64,000 nucleotides of DNA from positions 124,001 to 188,000 of the forward strand of contig NZ_FZOC01000002.1 of assembly GCF_900188225.1 (NCBI RefSeq), in the 5' to 3' direction. The notes under the pieces are model-generated. The model was not told where the DNA came from, searched no databases, and saw only the letters and a list, made by a program, of their open reading frames with translations. How positions within the stretch are numbered: position 1 is the stretch's first letter; the number at the start of each line of letters is the position of its first letter. Below are positions 34,719 through 43,917 of this stretch, piece by piece. This DNA is from Humidesulfovibrio mexicanus (GTDB taxonomy: Bacteria > Desulfobacterota > Desulfovibrionia > Desulfovibrionales > Desulfovibrionaceae). A program made the position numbers and the translations under genes.

Positions 34719-35860
34719 CCATGAACAGCACTCCGGATACCCCGGACACCCCGCCCATCGGGCACCATTCCAACAAGATTTTCGCCTATTTCTTGCTCTT
34801 CTTTCTGGTTGTCGCCTTCATGTTCGGCTTTGTTTTGGTGGAGCCGTTCATGCACACCATCATCCTTTCCGCCGTGCTTTCCATCATCTTCTCCCCGGTG
34901 AATTCCCGGCTGTACCTGCGCCTTGGCGGTCGGGCGAACCTTGCGGCCGGGCTCACCTCCATCCTGGTGGTGGTGCTCATCTTGTTGCCCACTGCGTTTC
35001 TGGTGTGGGGGCTTGTCACCGAGGGGATGCATTCCATGAACGCCATCCGCTCCTGGGCCGGCCGCAACGACTTCAACGAACTGATGCAGAGCGGCCGCAT
35101 CGCCGAGTTGTTCGCCTGGGCCAGGGAGACTCTGCCCTTTGTGCATATCGACCAGGCGACCATACAGGCGCGCCTTTTGAGCTTTACGCAGAATTTCACC
35201 CAGTACGTCCTGGATGCGAGTGCGACCCTCGTGGGGAATATGGCAAAGCTTATTCTCCGATTTTTCTTGATGATTTTCATGATCTTCTACTTCCTGCGCG
35301 AGGGGCGGGGCATTGTGCACAAGCTGAAGTACCTGGCCCCGCTGCGCACCCATCAGGAGGATTTCATGATCGACAGCCTGCAGCGCGTGTCCCGCGCGGT
35401 GCTGCTGGGCAGTCTGCTCATCGCCGTGCTGCAGGGGCTGACCGGGGCGCTGGGCCTGTGGATCGTGGGCATTCCGCCGCTGTTCTGGGGCGTCATGATG
35501 GGCTTGGCCGCGCTCATTCCCGTCGTCGGCACCGGGCTTATCTGGGCCCCGGTGGCGGCCTACCTGTATTTCTTTGGCGAGTGGCACATGGCGGCGTTCT
35601 TCCTGTTCTACAACGTGCTCATCGTCACCAACATCGACACGATTCTGCGGCCGCTGCTCATGCGCCGTGCGGCCCAGGTGTCGCCCTTCCTCATCTTTCT
35701 GGCCATATTGGGCGGCATCCACGCCTTTGGAGCCCTGGGCATCATCTACGGGCCGCTCATTCTCACCTTCCTCATGGCCATGCTCACCATCTACGGGGAG
35801 GAGTACAAGGAGGTGCTCACCTCCAGAACCGGCTACGCGCAGCACAGGAACGAACCATGA
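34715..35860 (+). CDS. AI-2E family (PerM-like) membrane transporter
   Basis: A 381-residue polytopic membrane protein of the AI-2E/PerM family, with about eight helices; the conserved stretch near the C-terminus (GIHAFGALGIIYGPLILTF in outline) is diagnostic. Some members export AI-2 or antiport sodium; the substrate here is unknown. Overlaps both neighbours by four bases (hybrid kinase upstream, mltA downstream), so the three genes are translationally coupled. Confidence 0.9.
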
Positions 35861-37215
35861 CAGGTGTTTCCCCTGGGAGTTCCGCCGGGCGGCTTTCCAC
35901 CCTGGCGGGACGTTTTGTGCGTTTGGCGCTGCTGGCCGCCGTGCTGGTGAGCATAGGCTGCGCCAAGCCCGCGCCTCCTCCTCCTCCTGCTCCGCCGCCG
36001 CCGCCCAAGGTTGTGGAACCCGTGTACGGCCCCCTCACCGTCCGGCAGGCTTTGGAGCAGGCCCGGCAAATGGACCCATCAAGCCAGGGCCTGCGCACTT
36101 GGCGTGACCTGACGCCCGGCCTGCGGGCCAGCCTGTCCTATGTCTCCAAAAAGCCCGGCGCGGAGGTGGCCGTGGAGCGGCCTGGCCTTGCCGTCACCTG
36201 GGAGGCCCTGCGCCTGACCCTGGAGGATCTGCTGGCGGCTTTGCCCTACCTGGACGACGACCCGGCTTTGCTGGCCCAGGTGTTCGCCTGGTACCCGCTG
36301 GAGCCGGACACGCTGGTCACCGGGTATTACGAGCCCTACCTGGAGGCCAGCCTGGAGCCCGACCCCGCCTATCCGTACCCGATATATGGTCATCCTCGGG
36401 ACCTGCTCACTGCGGACCTGGGCGACTTCCACCCCCGCTGGCGCGGGCAGAAGCTGCATTACCGGCTGGGCAAGAACGGCATCAAGCCCTACCATGACCG
36501 GGGCGACATCGACTTTGGCGGCGCCCTCGCGGGCAAAGGCGCGGAGATCGCCTGGGTCAAGAACCGCGTGGACCTGTATTTTCTGCAAATACAGGGCTCC
36601 GGACGGCTCATTTTGCCCGACGGCAGCGTGAAGCATGTGCTGTATGCCGAGAAGAACGGCCGGGAACTGGCCATGCTCGGGCGCACCATCATCAACCGTG
36701 GCCACCTGACCCGCAACGAGGCCAGCGCACCGCGCATCCGGGAGTTCATGGAGAAGCATCCGCAACTGGAGCAGGAACTGCTCAGCGCGGACAAGAGCTA
36801 CGTGTTCTTCCGCCTGGCGGAGAGCGGGCCTTACGGCAGCATGGGCAAGCTGCTCACACCCATGGGCTCCATCGCCGTGGACCGCAAGCTGGTGCCCCTG
36901 GGCGCGGCCCTGGCCATGAGCGTGTCCCTGCCCGCGCCCAAGAGCGGCGGCCCGCAGCGTCTGTCCGGCCTGGCCCTGGCCCAGGACACCGGCGGGGCCA
37001 TCAAGGGCAATCATGTGGATTTGTTTTGCGGCTCCGGACCCTATGCGGAGTTCGTCTCCGGCCGGATGAAGAACCCCGGACAGCTGCACCTCCTGTTGAG
37101 CCGCAGGGCGCTGGAGGTCTTGTCCGGCGGCGCTGTCCGGGACGAGCCGTCGCCGCCGGCGTTGCGTGGGCAGGAGTCCTGCCAGGGCGGCGCGTTGGGG
37201 CCTGGCGGGCAATAG
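35857..37215 (+). CDS. mltA: MltA-type lytic transglycosylase lipoprotein
   Basis: A 452-residue outer-membrane lipoprotein cutting peptidoglycan with 1,6-anhydro ring formation. Lipobox VSIGC near residue 35, a Pro-rich linker (PPPPPAPPPPP), the MltA domain with GYYEPYLEAS near 150, QIQGSGRLILPDG near 245, and the catalytic 3D domain with AQDTGGAIKG and VDLFCG near 380-395, where the Asp residues act. Full length. Last gene of the three-gene operon, followed by a strong terminator. Confidence 0.93.
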   Translation: MTGVSPGSSAGRLSTLAGRFVRLALLAAVLVSIGCAKPAPPPPPAPPPPPKVVEPVYGPLTVRQALEQARQMDPSSQGLRTWRDLTPGLRASLSYVSKKPGAEVAVERPGLAVTWEALRLTLEDLLAALPYLDDDPALLAQVFAWYPLEPDTLVTGYYEPYLEASLEPDPAYPYPIYGHPRDLLTADLGDFHPRWRGQKLHYRLGKNGIKPYHDRGDIDFGGALAGKGAEIAWVKNRVDLYFLQIQGSGRLILPDGSVKHVLYAEKNGRELAMLGRTIINRGHLTRNEASAPRIREFMEKHPQLEQELLSADKSYVFFRLAESGPYGSMGKLLTPMGSIAVDRKLVPLGAALAMSVSLPAPKSGGPQRLSGLALAQDTGGAIKGNHVDLFCGSGPYAEFVSGRMKNPGQLHLLLSRRALEVLSGGAVRDEPSPPALRGQESCQGGALGPGGQ

Positions 37216-37234
37216 CCCGCAGAGATGCCTGAAG

Positions 37235-37274
37235 CGGGCCGCCGGAGGATGTGCTCCGGCGGCCCGTTTGTTTT
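37235..37274. terminator. Bidirectional terminator between mltA and ribB
   Basis: A 13-bp stem (37235-37247 with 37254-37266), loop GATGTG, then TTTGTTTT on the plus strand. It overlaps the stop codon of ribB. Confidence 0.88.
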
Positions 37275-37917
37275 AGACGCCGACAGCCTGGCGGTAGCGC
37301 ACCAGGTCGGCCACGGCCAGCACGGGCAGGCCGTGCTCCTCGGCGAAGAGGGTGATCTCGGGCAGCCGCGCCATGCCTCCATCGCGGTTGGTGAGTTCGC
37401 AAAGCACGCCCGCGGGGTCCAGTCCGGCAAGACGCATGAGGTCCACCGTGGCCTCGGTGTGGCCTTGGCGCTCCAGCACGCCGCCGGGTTTGGCGCGCAG
37501 GGGGAACACATGGCCGGGCCGGTGCAGGTCGTGGGGCCGCGCTTCGGGGGCCACGGCCGCGCGCACTGTGGTCACGCGGTCCGCGGCCGAGACGCCTGTG
37601 GTCACCCCCTGGGCCGCCTCTATGGTGACGGTGAAGGCGGTTTTGTTGCGGCTGGTGTTGTGCGCCACCATGGGCGGCAGCTCAAGGGCGTCCGCCTTTT
37701 CGTCGGTGAGGCACAGGCAGACGATGCCGCTGCATTCGCGGATGAGCAGGGCCATCTGCTCGCGGGTCACGGTCTGCGCGGGGAAGATGAGATCGCCTTC
37801 GTTCTCGCGGTCTTCGTCATCCACCACCAGCATGCCGCCCCCGGCGCGCAGGTGCTCCAGCGCGCGGTCGATGCGGGTTTCCGGGGTTCCAAAACGGTCA
37901 AGCAGGGACTGATTCAT
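37273..37917 (-). CDS. ribB: 3,4-dihydroxy-2-butanone 4-phosphate synthase (RibB)
   Basis: A 214-residue enzyme converting ribulose 5-phosphate to the four-carbon riboflavin precursor. The metal/substrate loop [12 protein letters not shown] (about 33-44) and the HTEATVDL segment near 152 are diagnostic. Standalone RibB, without a fused RibA domain. Expression is evidently controlled by the FMN riboswitch 145 bases upstream. ATG 37917 follows AAGGAGGCAC. Confidence 0.96.
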   Translation of the reverse strand: MNQSLLDRFGTPETRIDRALEHLRAGGGMLVVDDEDRENEGDLIFPAQTVTREQMALLIRECSGIVCLCLTDEKADALELPPMVAHNTSRNKTAFTVTIEAAQGVTTGVSAADRVTTVRAAVAPEARPHDLHRPGHVFPLRAKPGGVLERQGHTEATVDLMRLAGLDPAGVLCELTNRDGGMARLPEITLFAEEHGLPVLAVADLVRYRQAVGV

Positions 37918-38062
37918 GGTGTGCCTCCTTGGGAAGGGCAGGGGGACCAGAATCAGGGCGTAGGGACAGACACCCCCCGCGCAGTCACGGCGCCGGCCAG
38001 GGCCGGGGCGCGCCACGCGAAAGGCTCGCCGGGGAGCACGCGCTCCCGGCGGGCAGACTGCC

Positions 38063-38209
38063 TCATTCTCTTCCATCCGGACTGTCACCGTCGGCTCCGG
38101 CCTCTCACCGGAATCTGCTGACCCCGCTCCCCGATGGAGCGGGCGCTCGCGGGCTGCCTGAATCGCTTCAGGATACCGCCGGTGGGGAATTGCACCCCGC
38201 CCTGAGAAC
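38063..38209 (-). promoter_or_regulatory. FMN riboswitch (RFN element) of ribB
   Basis: On the minus strand the conserved RFN core is present in order: TTCTCAGGGCGGGGTGCAAT, then CCCACCGGCGGTA, a variable GC-rich stem with GCCCGC, GGTCAGCAGATTCCGGTG, GAGGCCGGAGCCGACGG and TGACAGTCCGGATGGAAGAG. Between it and the ribB start a strong hairpin (38027-38051) without a T run could be part of the expression platform. FMN should turn ribB off. Confidence 0.95.
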
Positions 38210-38222
38210 AAGCGCCTGGAAT

Positions 38223-38876
38223 CTACTCCGGGCGGGCGGACGCGTCAACGCCGGTCTGTGGGCTGCCCTCGCGGATTGCGTGCAGTGCGGTCATGATGAT
38301 TGCAAGGTCCGGCCGGGTGTTGATGTCGAAGCTCCTGGCGAAGCGCACACGGCCCGTCTTGTCGATGATGACGATGGCCCGCTCGGCGGTTCCATCGCCG
38401 CGCAGCGCCCCGTAAAGCTTGGCCACCCTGCCGTGGGGCCAGAAATCCGAAAGCACCGGGAACCACAGGCCGCGCATTTCCGTTGCCCAGGCGAAGAGCG
38501 AGGGCAGGTTGTCGGTGCTGATGCCCAGCACCTGGCATTCATATTCTTCGAAAAGGCTTTGGGCCAGGTTGTAGCCGGGCCACTGGTCCGAGCATACCGG
38601 GGTGAAGGCCGCTGGCACGAAGGAGAGCATGACGTTTTTGCTGCCCCGGTAGTCTGAAAGGCGCACCAGGCGCCTGTTCCCTTGCCCGCTCAGCACGCCC
38701 GGCAGGGCGAAGTCCGGGGCCATGTCGCCGGGACGCACGGCCAGAACGCTGTCCACCGGCTTGAGCGGGCCGGGATCGAAAATCGTGTGCTTCTGCTCCG
38801 GCCCCTGGGCCAGGGCCGCAACGGAGGCGAACACTGCGAGAAACAGGGCGGAGAGGACGACGGCTGGCGATCGCAT
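38223..38876 (-). CDS. Exported AhpC/TSA-type peroxiredoxin
   Basis: A 217-residue thiol peroxidase with an N-terminal signal peptide (about 1-23, ending ALAQ), so it is periplasmic, which is less usual for the family. The peroxidatic site is C95 in FTPVCSDQW, with a possible resolving C114. Fold segments [11 protein letters not shown] and [14 protein letters not shown] are typical. The thioredoxin-like gene lies 28 bases upstream on the same strand, so it is probably the electron partner. ATG 38876 follows CAGGAGC. Confidence 0.85.
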   Translation of the reverse strand: MRSPAVVLSALFLAVFASVAALAQGPEQKHTIFDPGPLKPVDSVLAVRPGDMAPDFALPGVLSGQGNRRLVRLSDYRGSKNVMLSFVPAAFTPVCSDQWPGYNLAQSLFEEYECQVLGISTDNLPSLFAWATEMRGLWFPVLSDFWPHGRVAKLYGALRGDGTAERAIVIIDKTGRVRFARSFDINTRPDLAIIMTALHAIREGSPQTGVDASARPE

Positions 38877-38904
38877 GGCTGGGGCTCCTGGGCGCTTGGG
38901 CTGG

Positions 38905-39483
38905 CTACTTCTGGGCGGCCGCGCGCAGCACCTGTTCAACAAACGCGTCTTCATCCTTCAGCGGGCCTTCATGGTACAGCAGCACTTTGAGGCCCTTGCC
39001 GCCTGGGAGGGGGCGCAGCACAAAGAACGCGGGGGTTCCCACGGACATGAAGGCCTTGTGCAGCACGTAGTCCGGGTCGGGCACCAGAGGGAAGGGCGTG
39101 CGGTACTTCTTGCGGAACACCTCGATCTCGAAGGGCGAGTTGCCCGCGCCCAGCGCCACGAAGCCGATTTCCCGGCCCAGGGGCGAGGCGGCCAGACGCT
39201 CGTGAACGCGGTTCACGGCCGGGGCAACGGTTTGGCAGATGGGGCAGTACATGCTGTACACCTCCACCAGCAGGGTGCGGGCCTTGATCTGCGAGAGGCG
39301 CAGCGGCTTGTCCGGGGAAAGACCCAGGGCGGCGGCGTCGGGCGGGGCAAGCCTGGCCGTGCTCTCCTCATCGGGCAGGATGTCGCCGGTGCGCGGCTTT
39401 GCCGCCAGGGCGGGCAGGGCCGACAGGGCCAGCAGCAAAGCCAGCAGCAGGGCGGAGATGCGAGAGGCGGTCGGTGTGTCCAT
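38905..39483 (-). CDS. Exported thioredoxin-like protein
   Basis: A 192-residue periplasmic redoxin: signal peptide of about 29 residues (cleavage near ALAAK) then a thioredoxin fold with the CxxC pair C80/C83 in MYCPICQ and a cis-Pro segment VGTPAFFVL. The start 39483 is favoured over ATG 39489 because AAGGAG then has a seven-base spacing instead of one. Encoded just upstream of the exported peroxiredoxin, suggesting a periplasmic peroxide defence pair; the source of electrons is not visible here. Confidence 0.82.
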   Translation of the reverse strand: MDTPTASRISALLLALLLALSALPALAAKPRTGDILPDEESTARLAPPDAAALGLSPDKPLRLSQIKARTLLVEVYSMYCPICQTVAPAVNRVHERLAASPLGREIGFVALGAGNSPFEIEVFRKKYRTPFPLVPDPDYVLHKAFMSVGTPAFFVLRPLPGGKGLKVLLYHEGPLKDEDAFVEQVLRAAAQK

Positions 39484-39698
39484 GGTCATGCTCCTTGGGG
39501 CTCTGCGTGTCGTGGCCTTTGGGCGATCTGTCGCTTCCGTCGGGGGACGCTGGCCCACCGATTCAAGGGGACGCGCCAGGCGTGATGGGGCGGCGTTCCC
39601 GTCCGATGGGGGAGGACTGCCCAAGCCTCGGTGCTAGGTGGTGTGTGTTTCGTTTTTTTGTCTCGCGTCCTGCTGGCCGCAGGCGGTCTTGGTATCCA

Positions 39699-39741
39699 GG
39701 GGGGGCGGCCCGGCCGGACCGCCCGTCCGTGCCGCCCCCTA
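39699..39741 (-). terminator. Hairpin after fdhB, probable terminator
   Basis: A long GC inverted repeat (GGGGGCGGC... with ...GCCGCCCCC) about 30 bases past the fdhB stop on the minus strand. No proper T run follows, so termination efficiency is uncertain. Confidence 0.4.
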
Positions 39742-39768
39742 TCTAGAGGTGCGTAAACGCCTGTCGGA

Positions 39769-40497
39769 TTACCCCAGAACGCGTTTCACCGGCTTCAGCA
39801 GTCCGGCGAAAAGCTCCTGGCGGGTGTAGCCGCGCGGGGCGGCCGCGCCCGCATCGGCCATGAGGGTGGGGGAGTACAGGGTCGGGTCGTCCGCCGTGAG
39901 GAAGATGACGCGAACGCTGTCGGCGTCCACCAACTGGGCCTTGGGATGCTTTTTCTTGGCCTCGGCGAGACGTTTTTCGGCCAACTTGAGCATGTCGTCG
40001 CGGTCGCCGAAGTTCATGGTGCCAGTGGGGCAGGCCGTGACGCAGGCCGGGAGCTTGCCCGCTTTCACCCGGTCGTTGCACATGTCGCACTTGGCGATGA
40101 CCTTGGACTTCTTGTCTTGCCTGGGCACGTTGTACGGGCAAATGCCCCGCACGGTCTCGAAGTCTTCCTTGGCTGTCTTGGCCGTGTAGATCACCGCGCC
40201 CGTGGCCTCGTCCACGACGATGGCCTCGGGGTCGTTGACTGCGGTCTGGCAGGGCGCGTCGAGGCAGTGGCGGCACTGGTCCGGCGTGAAGAACCACTTC
40301 ATCTGGCCGTCCACTTCCTTTTCGCTGAAGCGCACCACGCGCAGGGTGTTGAAGGCGAAGTCCGGCGGGTTCTGGTGGCTGCCGCTGTTCCTGGTCTTTT
40401 CGCCAGGCAGTTTTTTCCACTGCTTGCAGGCGATCTGGCAGCCGCGGCAGGCCGTGCACTTGGTCAGGTCCACCAGGAAGCTTTTTCCATTGCTCAT
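39769..40497 (-). CDS. fdhB: Formate dehydrogenase beta (4Fe-4S) subunit
   Basis: A 242-residue ferredoxin-like subunit with four 4Fe-4S cluster motifs: CTACRGCQIAC at the N-terminus, CRHC...C, CPYN with CDMC, and CVTACP. It takes electrons from the selenocysteine alpha subunit. There is no signal peptide, so it is probably carried across the membrane with the Tat-dependent alpha subunit. No gamma (cytochrome b) subunit gene follows, which is the soluble FdhAB type that reduces periplasmic cytochrome c3 in Desulfovibrio. It starts 12 bases after fdhA. Confidence 0.95.
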   Translation of the reverse strand: MSNGKSFLVDLTKCTACRGCQIACKQWKKLPGEKTRNSGSHQNPPDFAFNTLRVVRFSEKEVDGQMKWFFTPDQCRHCLDAPCQTAVNDPEAIVVDEATGAVIYTAKTAKEDFETVRGICPYNVPRQDKKSKVIAKCDMCNDRVKAGKLPACVTACPTGTMNFGDRDDMLKLAEKRLAEAKKKHPKAQLVDADSVRVIFLTADDPTLYSPTLMADAGAAAPRGYTRQELFAGLLKPVKRVLG

Positions 40498-40509
40498 GTC
40501 ATGCCTCCT

Positions 40510-43500
40510 TTACGCCTTCCGGACGTTGACCATGAAGGCCTTCGACTCGGGGATGCCGGTGTTGGGGTCGCCCACGGAGGGGACCAGCAGGTTGGCCGCG
40601 TCGCCGCCGCTGCCGTCCTTTGGCCAGCGCCAGCCGTAGTGCCAGGGAATGCCCACCTCATGGACGGTCTGGCCCTGCACGGTGAAGGGCTTGAAGCGCT
40701 TGGTGACGATGGCGATGGCCCAGAGCTTGCCGCGGCCGTTTTCCAGGATGACCTTTTCGCCGTTCTTGATGCCGCGGAGTTCCGCGAGCTCTTCGCTCAT
40801 CTCGCAGAACATCTGGGGTTCGGCCTCAAGCAGCCAGGCCTGCGGGCGGGTCTGCAAGCCCGTCTGCCAGTGCTCGGTGACGCGGTAGGTGGTGCACACG
40901 AAGGGGTAGCGGGGATCGCAGACGTTGTGCTTTTCCCCTGCGAACTTCAATGCCGTGGGGTTGTGCAGCTCCTTGGAGAAGGGGTGCGCGGACACCGGGC
41001 ATTCGAGCGGTTCGTAGTATTCGGGGAAGGGGCCGTCGTTCAGGCCCGGACCGTAGAGCGCGGCCATGCCGTGCTGCTGCATGATGAACGGATGCACGGC
41101 GCCTGGGTTGCCTCCGCCGTCCACCACGTCGATGTCCCATTTCTTGGCCTCGGCGTTCCAGGCCAGCACGGCCTTGTGCGGGGCGTAGGGCTTGCCGCTC
41201 TTGTCCACGCTGGCCCGGTTGTAGATGACGCGGCGGTTCACCGGCCAGGCCCACGACCAGTTGGGATAGAGGCCCACATTGGCCTGGGCCGGGGTCTGTT
41301 CCTTGGAACGCCTGGCCGCGCGGTTGCCCTTGGCCGGGTCGGCGTCCACGTACGATCCGCAGTAGATCCAGTTGCCGGAGCAGGTGCTGCCGTCGTCCTT
41401 GAGGGCGAGGAAGCTCTGCACCTGGCTGCCCTTCTTGTACACCTTCACGGAGCCGTCGGGCAGCTTCTCCTCAACGTCCTTGAGGTAGTAGCCGTTGATG
41501 AGCCGGGCCGTCTTGTGGGCGTTGAACTCATGTCCGTCGCCCATGTCCTCCCAGTTCAGGCCCAGAATCGGCTCGGGGAAGGCGCCGCCATCCTTCTTGT
41601 ACAGCTCACGCAGCTTGTGGGCCAACTCGTAGATGATCTCGCCGTCCGGGCGGGAGTCGCCCAGGGGTTTGGGGCCCTGGTAGCGCCACTGCATCCAGCG
41701 GCCGGAGTTGGAGATGGAGCCTTCCTTTTCCACGGAGACCGAGCAGGGCAGCATGAACACCTCGGTCTTGATCTTCTTGGGGTCCATGCCCGGCCCCATC
41801 CAGAAGCTCCCGGTCTCGTTGTCGTAGATGTTGACGTTGACCATCCAGTCGAGCTTGGTCATGGCCTCGCGCGTCTTGTTGGAGTTGGCTCCGGACACGG
41901 CGGGGTTCATGCCCCAGGCGAGGAAGCCCTTGAATTTGCCCTGGAGCATCTCGTCGAACATGACCAGCCAGGAGGCGTTCTGTCCGACCTCGAGCTTGGG
42001 CAGCCAGCCATAGGCCTGGGCAGGCTCAATGTCCTTGTAGAAGCTCTTGAGCAGGCTGACGGCGTACTTGCCGTAGTTCTTCTTCCAGTTCACGCTCATG
42101 GGGTCGTTGGAGACCGGCTTGATGAGCTTGAGGTAGTCGTCCAGGCTGGGCTGGGCGGTGCTGGGCGTGGGCATGTAGCCGGGAATGATGTGGAAGAGCA
42201 GGGCCTGGTCGGTGGAGCCCTGCACGTTGGACTCGCCGCGCAGCGCGTTCACGCCGCCGCCGGCCACGCCCATGTTGCCGAGCAGCATCTGCACGATGCT
42301 CATGGCGCGGATGTTCTGCACGCCCACGGTGTGCTGGGTCCAGCCCATGGCGTACATGACCGTGCCGGACTTGTCCGGCCTGCCGGTGGAGGCGAAGGCG
42401 TCGAAGACCTCAAGCACCTTGTCCTTCGGCGTGCCGCACATCTCCACCACGCGGTCCACCGTGTAGCGGGCGTAGTGCTTCTTCAAGAGCTGGTACACGC
42501 AGCGCGGATTCTGAAGGGTGTTGTCGCGCTTGGGCGCTCCCTTCTCATCCATCTCGAACTTCCACTGGCCCTTGTCGTACTTGCGGGTCTCGGCGTTGTA
42601 GCCGCTGAACAGGCCGTCCTTGAAGTCGAAGCCGGTGCCTACGATAAAAGAGGCGTTGGTGTAGTTGACGACGTATTCCTTGAAGGCGAGGTCTTTCCCG
42701 AGGATGTAATTGATGAGGCCGCCCAGGAACGCGATGTCCGAGCCGGAGCGCAGGGGGGCGTAGATGTCGGCCTTGGTGCTGGTGCGCGTGAAGCGCGGGT
42801 CCACGTGGATGAGCTTTGCGCCCTTTTCCTGGGCGCGGATGACCCACTTGAAGGAAATGGGATGGTTTTCGGCAGCGTTGCTGCCCATTATGAGAATGCA
42901 GTCACTGTTCTTGAGGTCGATCCAGTGATTGGTCATCGCGCCGCGTCCGAACGACTCTGCCAGAGCCGCAACAGTGGCGCTGTGTCAGATACGGGCCTGA
43001 TGTTCTATGTATGTCAGTCCCAGCGAGCGCAGGAAGGCTTGGTAGGCCCAGCACTCCTCGTTGTCCATTGCGGCGCTGCCCACGCTGGCGATGTTTTCGC
43101 AGCGGTTCACCACTTGGCCCTTGGCGTTTTTCTGGACAAAACCCGCGTCGCGGGTTGCCTTGATCTTTCGGGCGATGCGCTCAAGGGCCCAGTCCCAGGA
43201 TTTCTCTTCCCACTTGGTGCCGTAGGGCTTGCGGTACATGACCTTGGTCAGGCGCGGATTCTTTTCGCCGGGGTTGCCCTCGGTGAGCTGGTAGATGCTT
43301 GCGCCCTTGGCGCACAGCGCGCCTTCGTTGATGGGATGGTCGGGGTCGCCCTCGATGTTGATGGCGCGTTTTGAGCCCGACAGGGCCGTGTTGACGATGA
43401 GGCCGCAGCCAACGGCGCAATAGCAGCACACCGTGGTGGTCTGCTTGCTCCATTCGGGCTTGAGCTGTGCGATGCGGTCGATTGCGGCCTTTTGGGCTCC

Positions 43501-43599
43501 GGCGGCCTTGGGCTTGGCCGCGTGGCCTATGCCTGCAAAGGCGCCGGTGAGGGCGGCCGCGGCGGAGAGGTGCAGGAATCCTCTGCGGGTAAGCGACAT
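40510..43599 (-). CDS. fdhA: Formate dehydrogenase alpha subunit, selenocysteine (TGA at 42985-42987)
   Basis: A 1029-residue molybdenum/tungsten bis-MGD enzyme oxidising formate in the periplasm. Tat signal TRRGFLHLS at residues 4-12, a 4Fe-4S cluster near CCYCAVGC, and the active-site selenocysteine at codon 205: the frame reads IEHQARI, TGA, HSATVAALAESFGRG and continues without interruption to 40510, matching the family's U-H-S/G-x-T-V motif. An ORF scan sees two genes split at this TGA; it is one gene. Start 43599 follows AAGGAGGCAC. Translation of the TGA needs SelB and a SECIS hairpin just downstream, which I could not fold reliably. Followed by fdhB. Confidence 0.96.
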
Positions 43600-43625
43600 G
43601 GTGCCTCCTTGGGTTGGGGGTGGCG

Positions 43626-43850
43626 TCAGCTGCCGAGCGTTTCGCGGCACAGCCTCAACAGCAGGCCGTAGCCGGAAAGCGCGGGGGGCGCGTCGAAGTG
43701 CGGCTCCTGCACCTGCCCTTCCCCGTGGGGAATGGGCGAAAGTACAAGATCCGACACCTTGCGCCGGACCTCTGCCGCGTCCAGGCCGAGCCCGCAGAAT
43801 GGCAGCGGACCGGCCGGACGGATGGTGGTTGTTGGAGGATGTGTGAACAT
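43626..43850 (-). CDS. Small protein upstream of fdhA
   Basis: A 74-residue ORF directly ahead of fdhA on the same strand (26-base gap). It has a well-placed GGAGG upstream of ATG 43850 and a promoter-like pair just before it. The sequence is Pro- and Leu-rich (FTHPPTTTIRPAGPLPFC, PPALSGYGLLLRLC) with two Cys, and matches no family I know. A competing frame (43655-43876) exists but lacks comparable start signals. It may be a leader or an accessory protein for the dehydrogenase. Confidence 0.5.
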   Translation of the reverse strand: MFTHPPTTTIRPAGPLPFCGLGLDAAEVRRKVSDLVLSPIPHGEGQVQEPHFDAPPALSGYGLLLRLCRETLGS

Positions 43851-43876
43851 GTGGACCTCCAGGTTATGGAGTCCAC

Positions 43877-43905
43877 GCTATCCGCAAAAGGCGCGTTGGA
43901 GTCAA
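43877..43905 (-). promoter_or_regulatory. Possible promoter of the fdh operon
   Basis: On the minus strand, TTGACT (43905-43900) and GATAGC (43882-43877) with a 17-base spacer lie in the 67-base gap after the transposase-like gene and about 27 bases before the small ORF. Confidence 0.4.
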
Positions 43906-43917
43906 AACAGCGCAGGG

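Noticed and set aside
39946-43374. A 1142-codon open frame antisense to fdhA-fdhB
   Set aside because: A shadow of high-GC codon bias; the minus strand encodes an unmistakable formate dehydrogenase.
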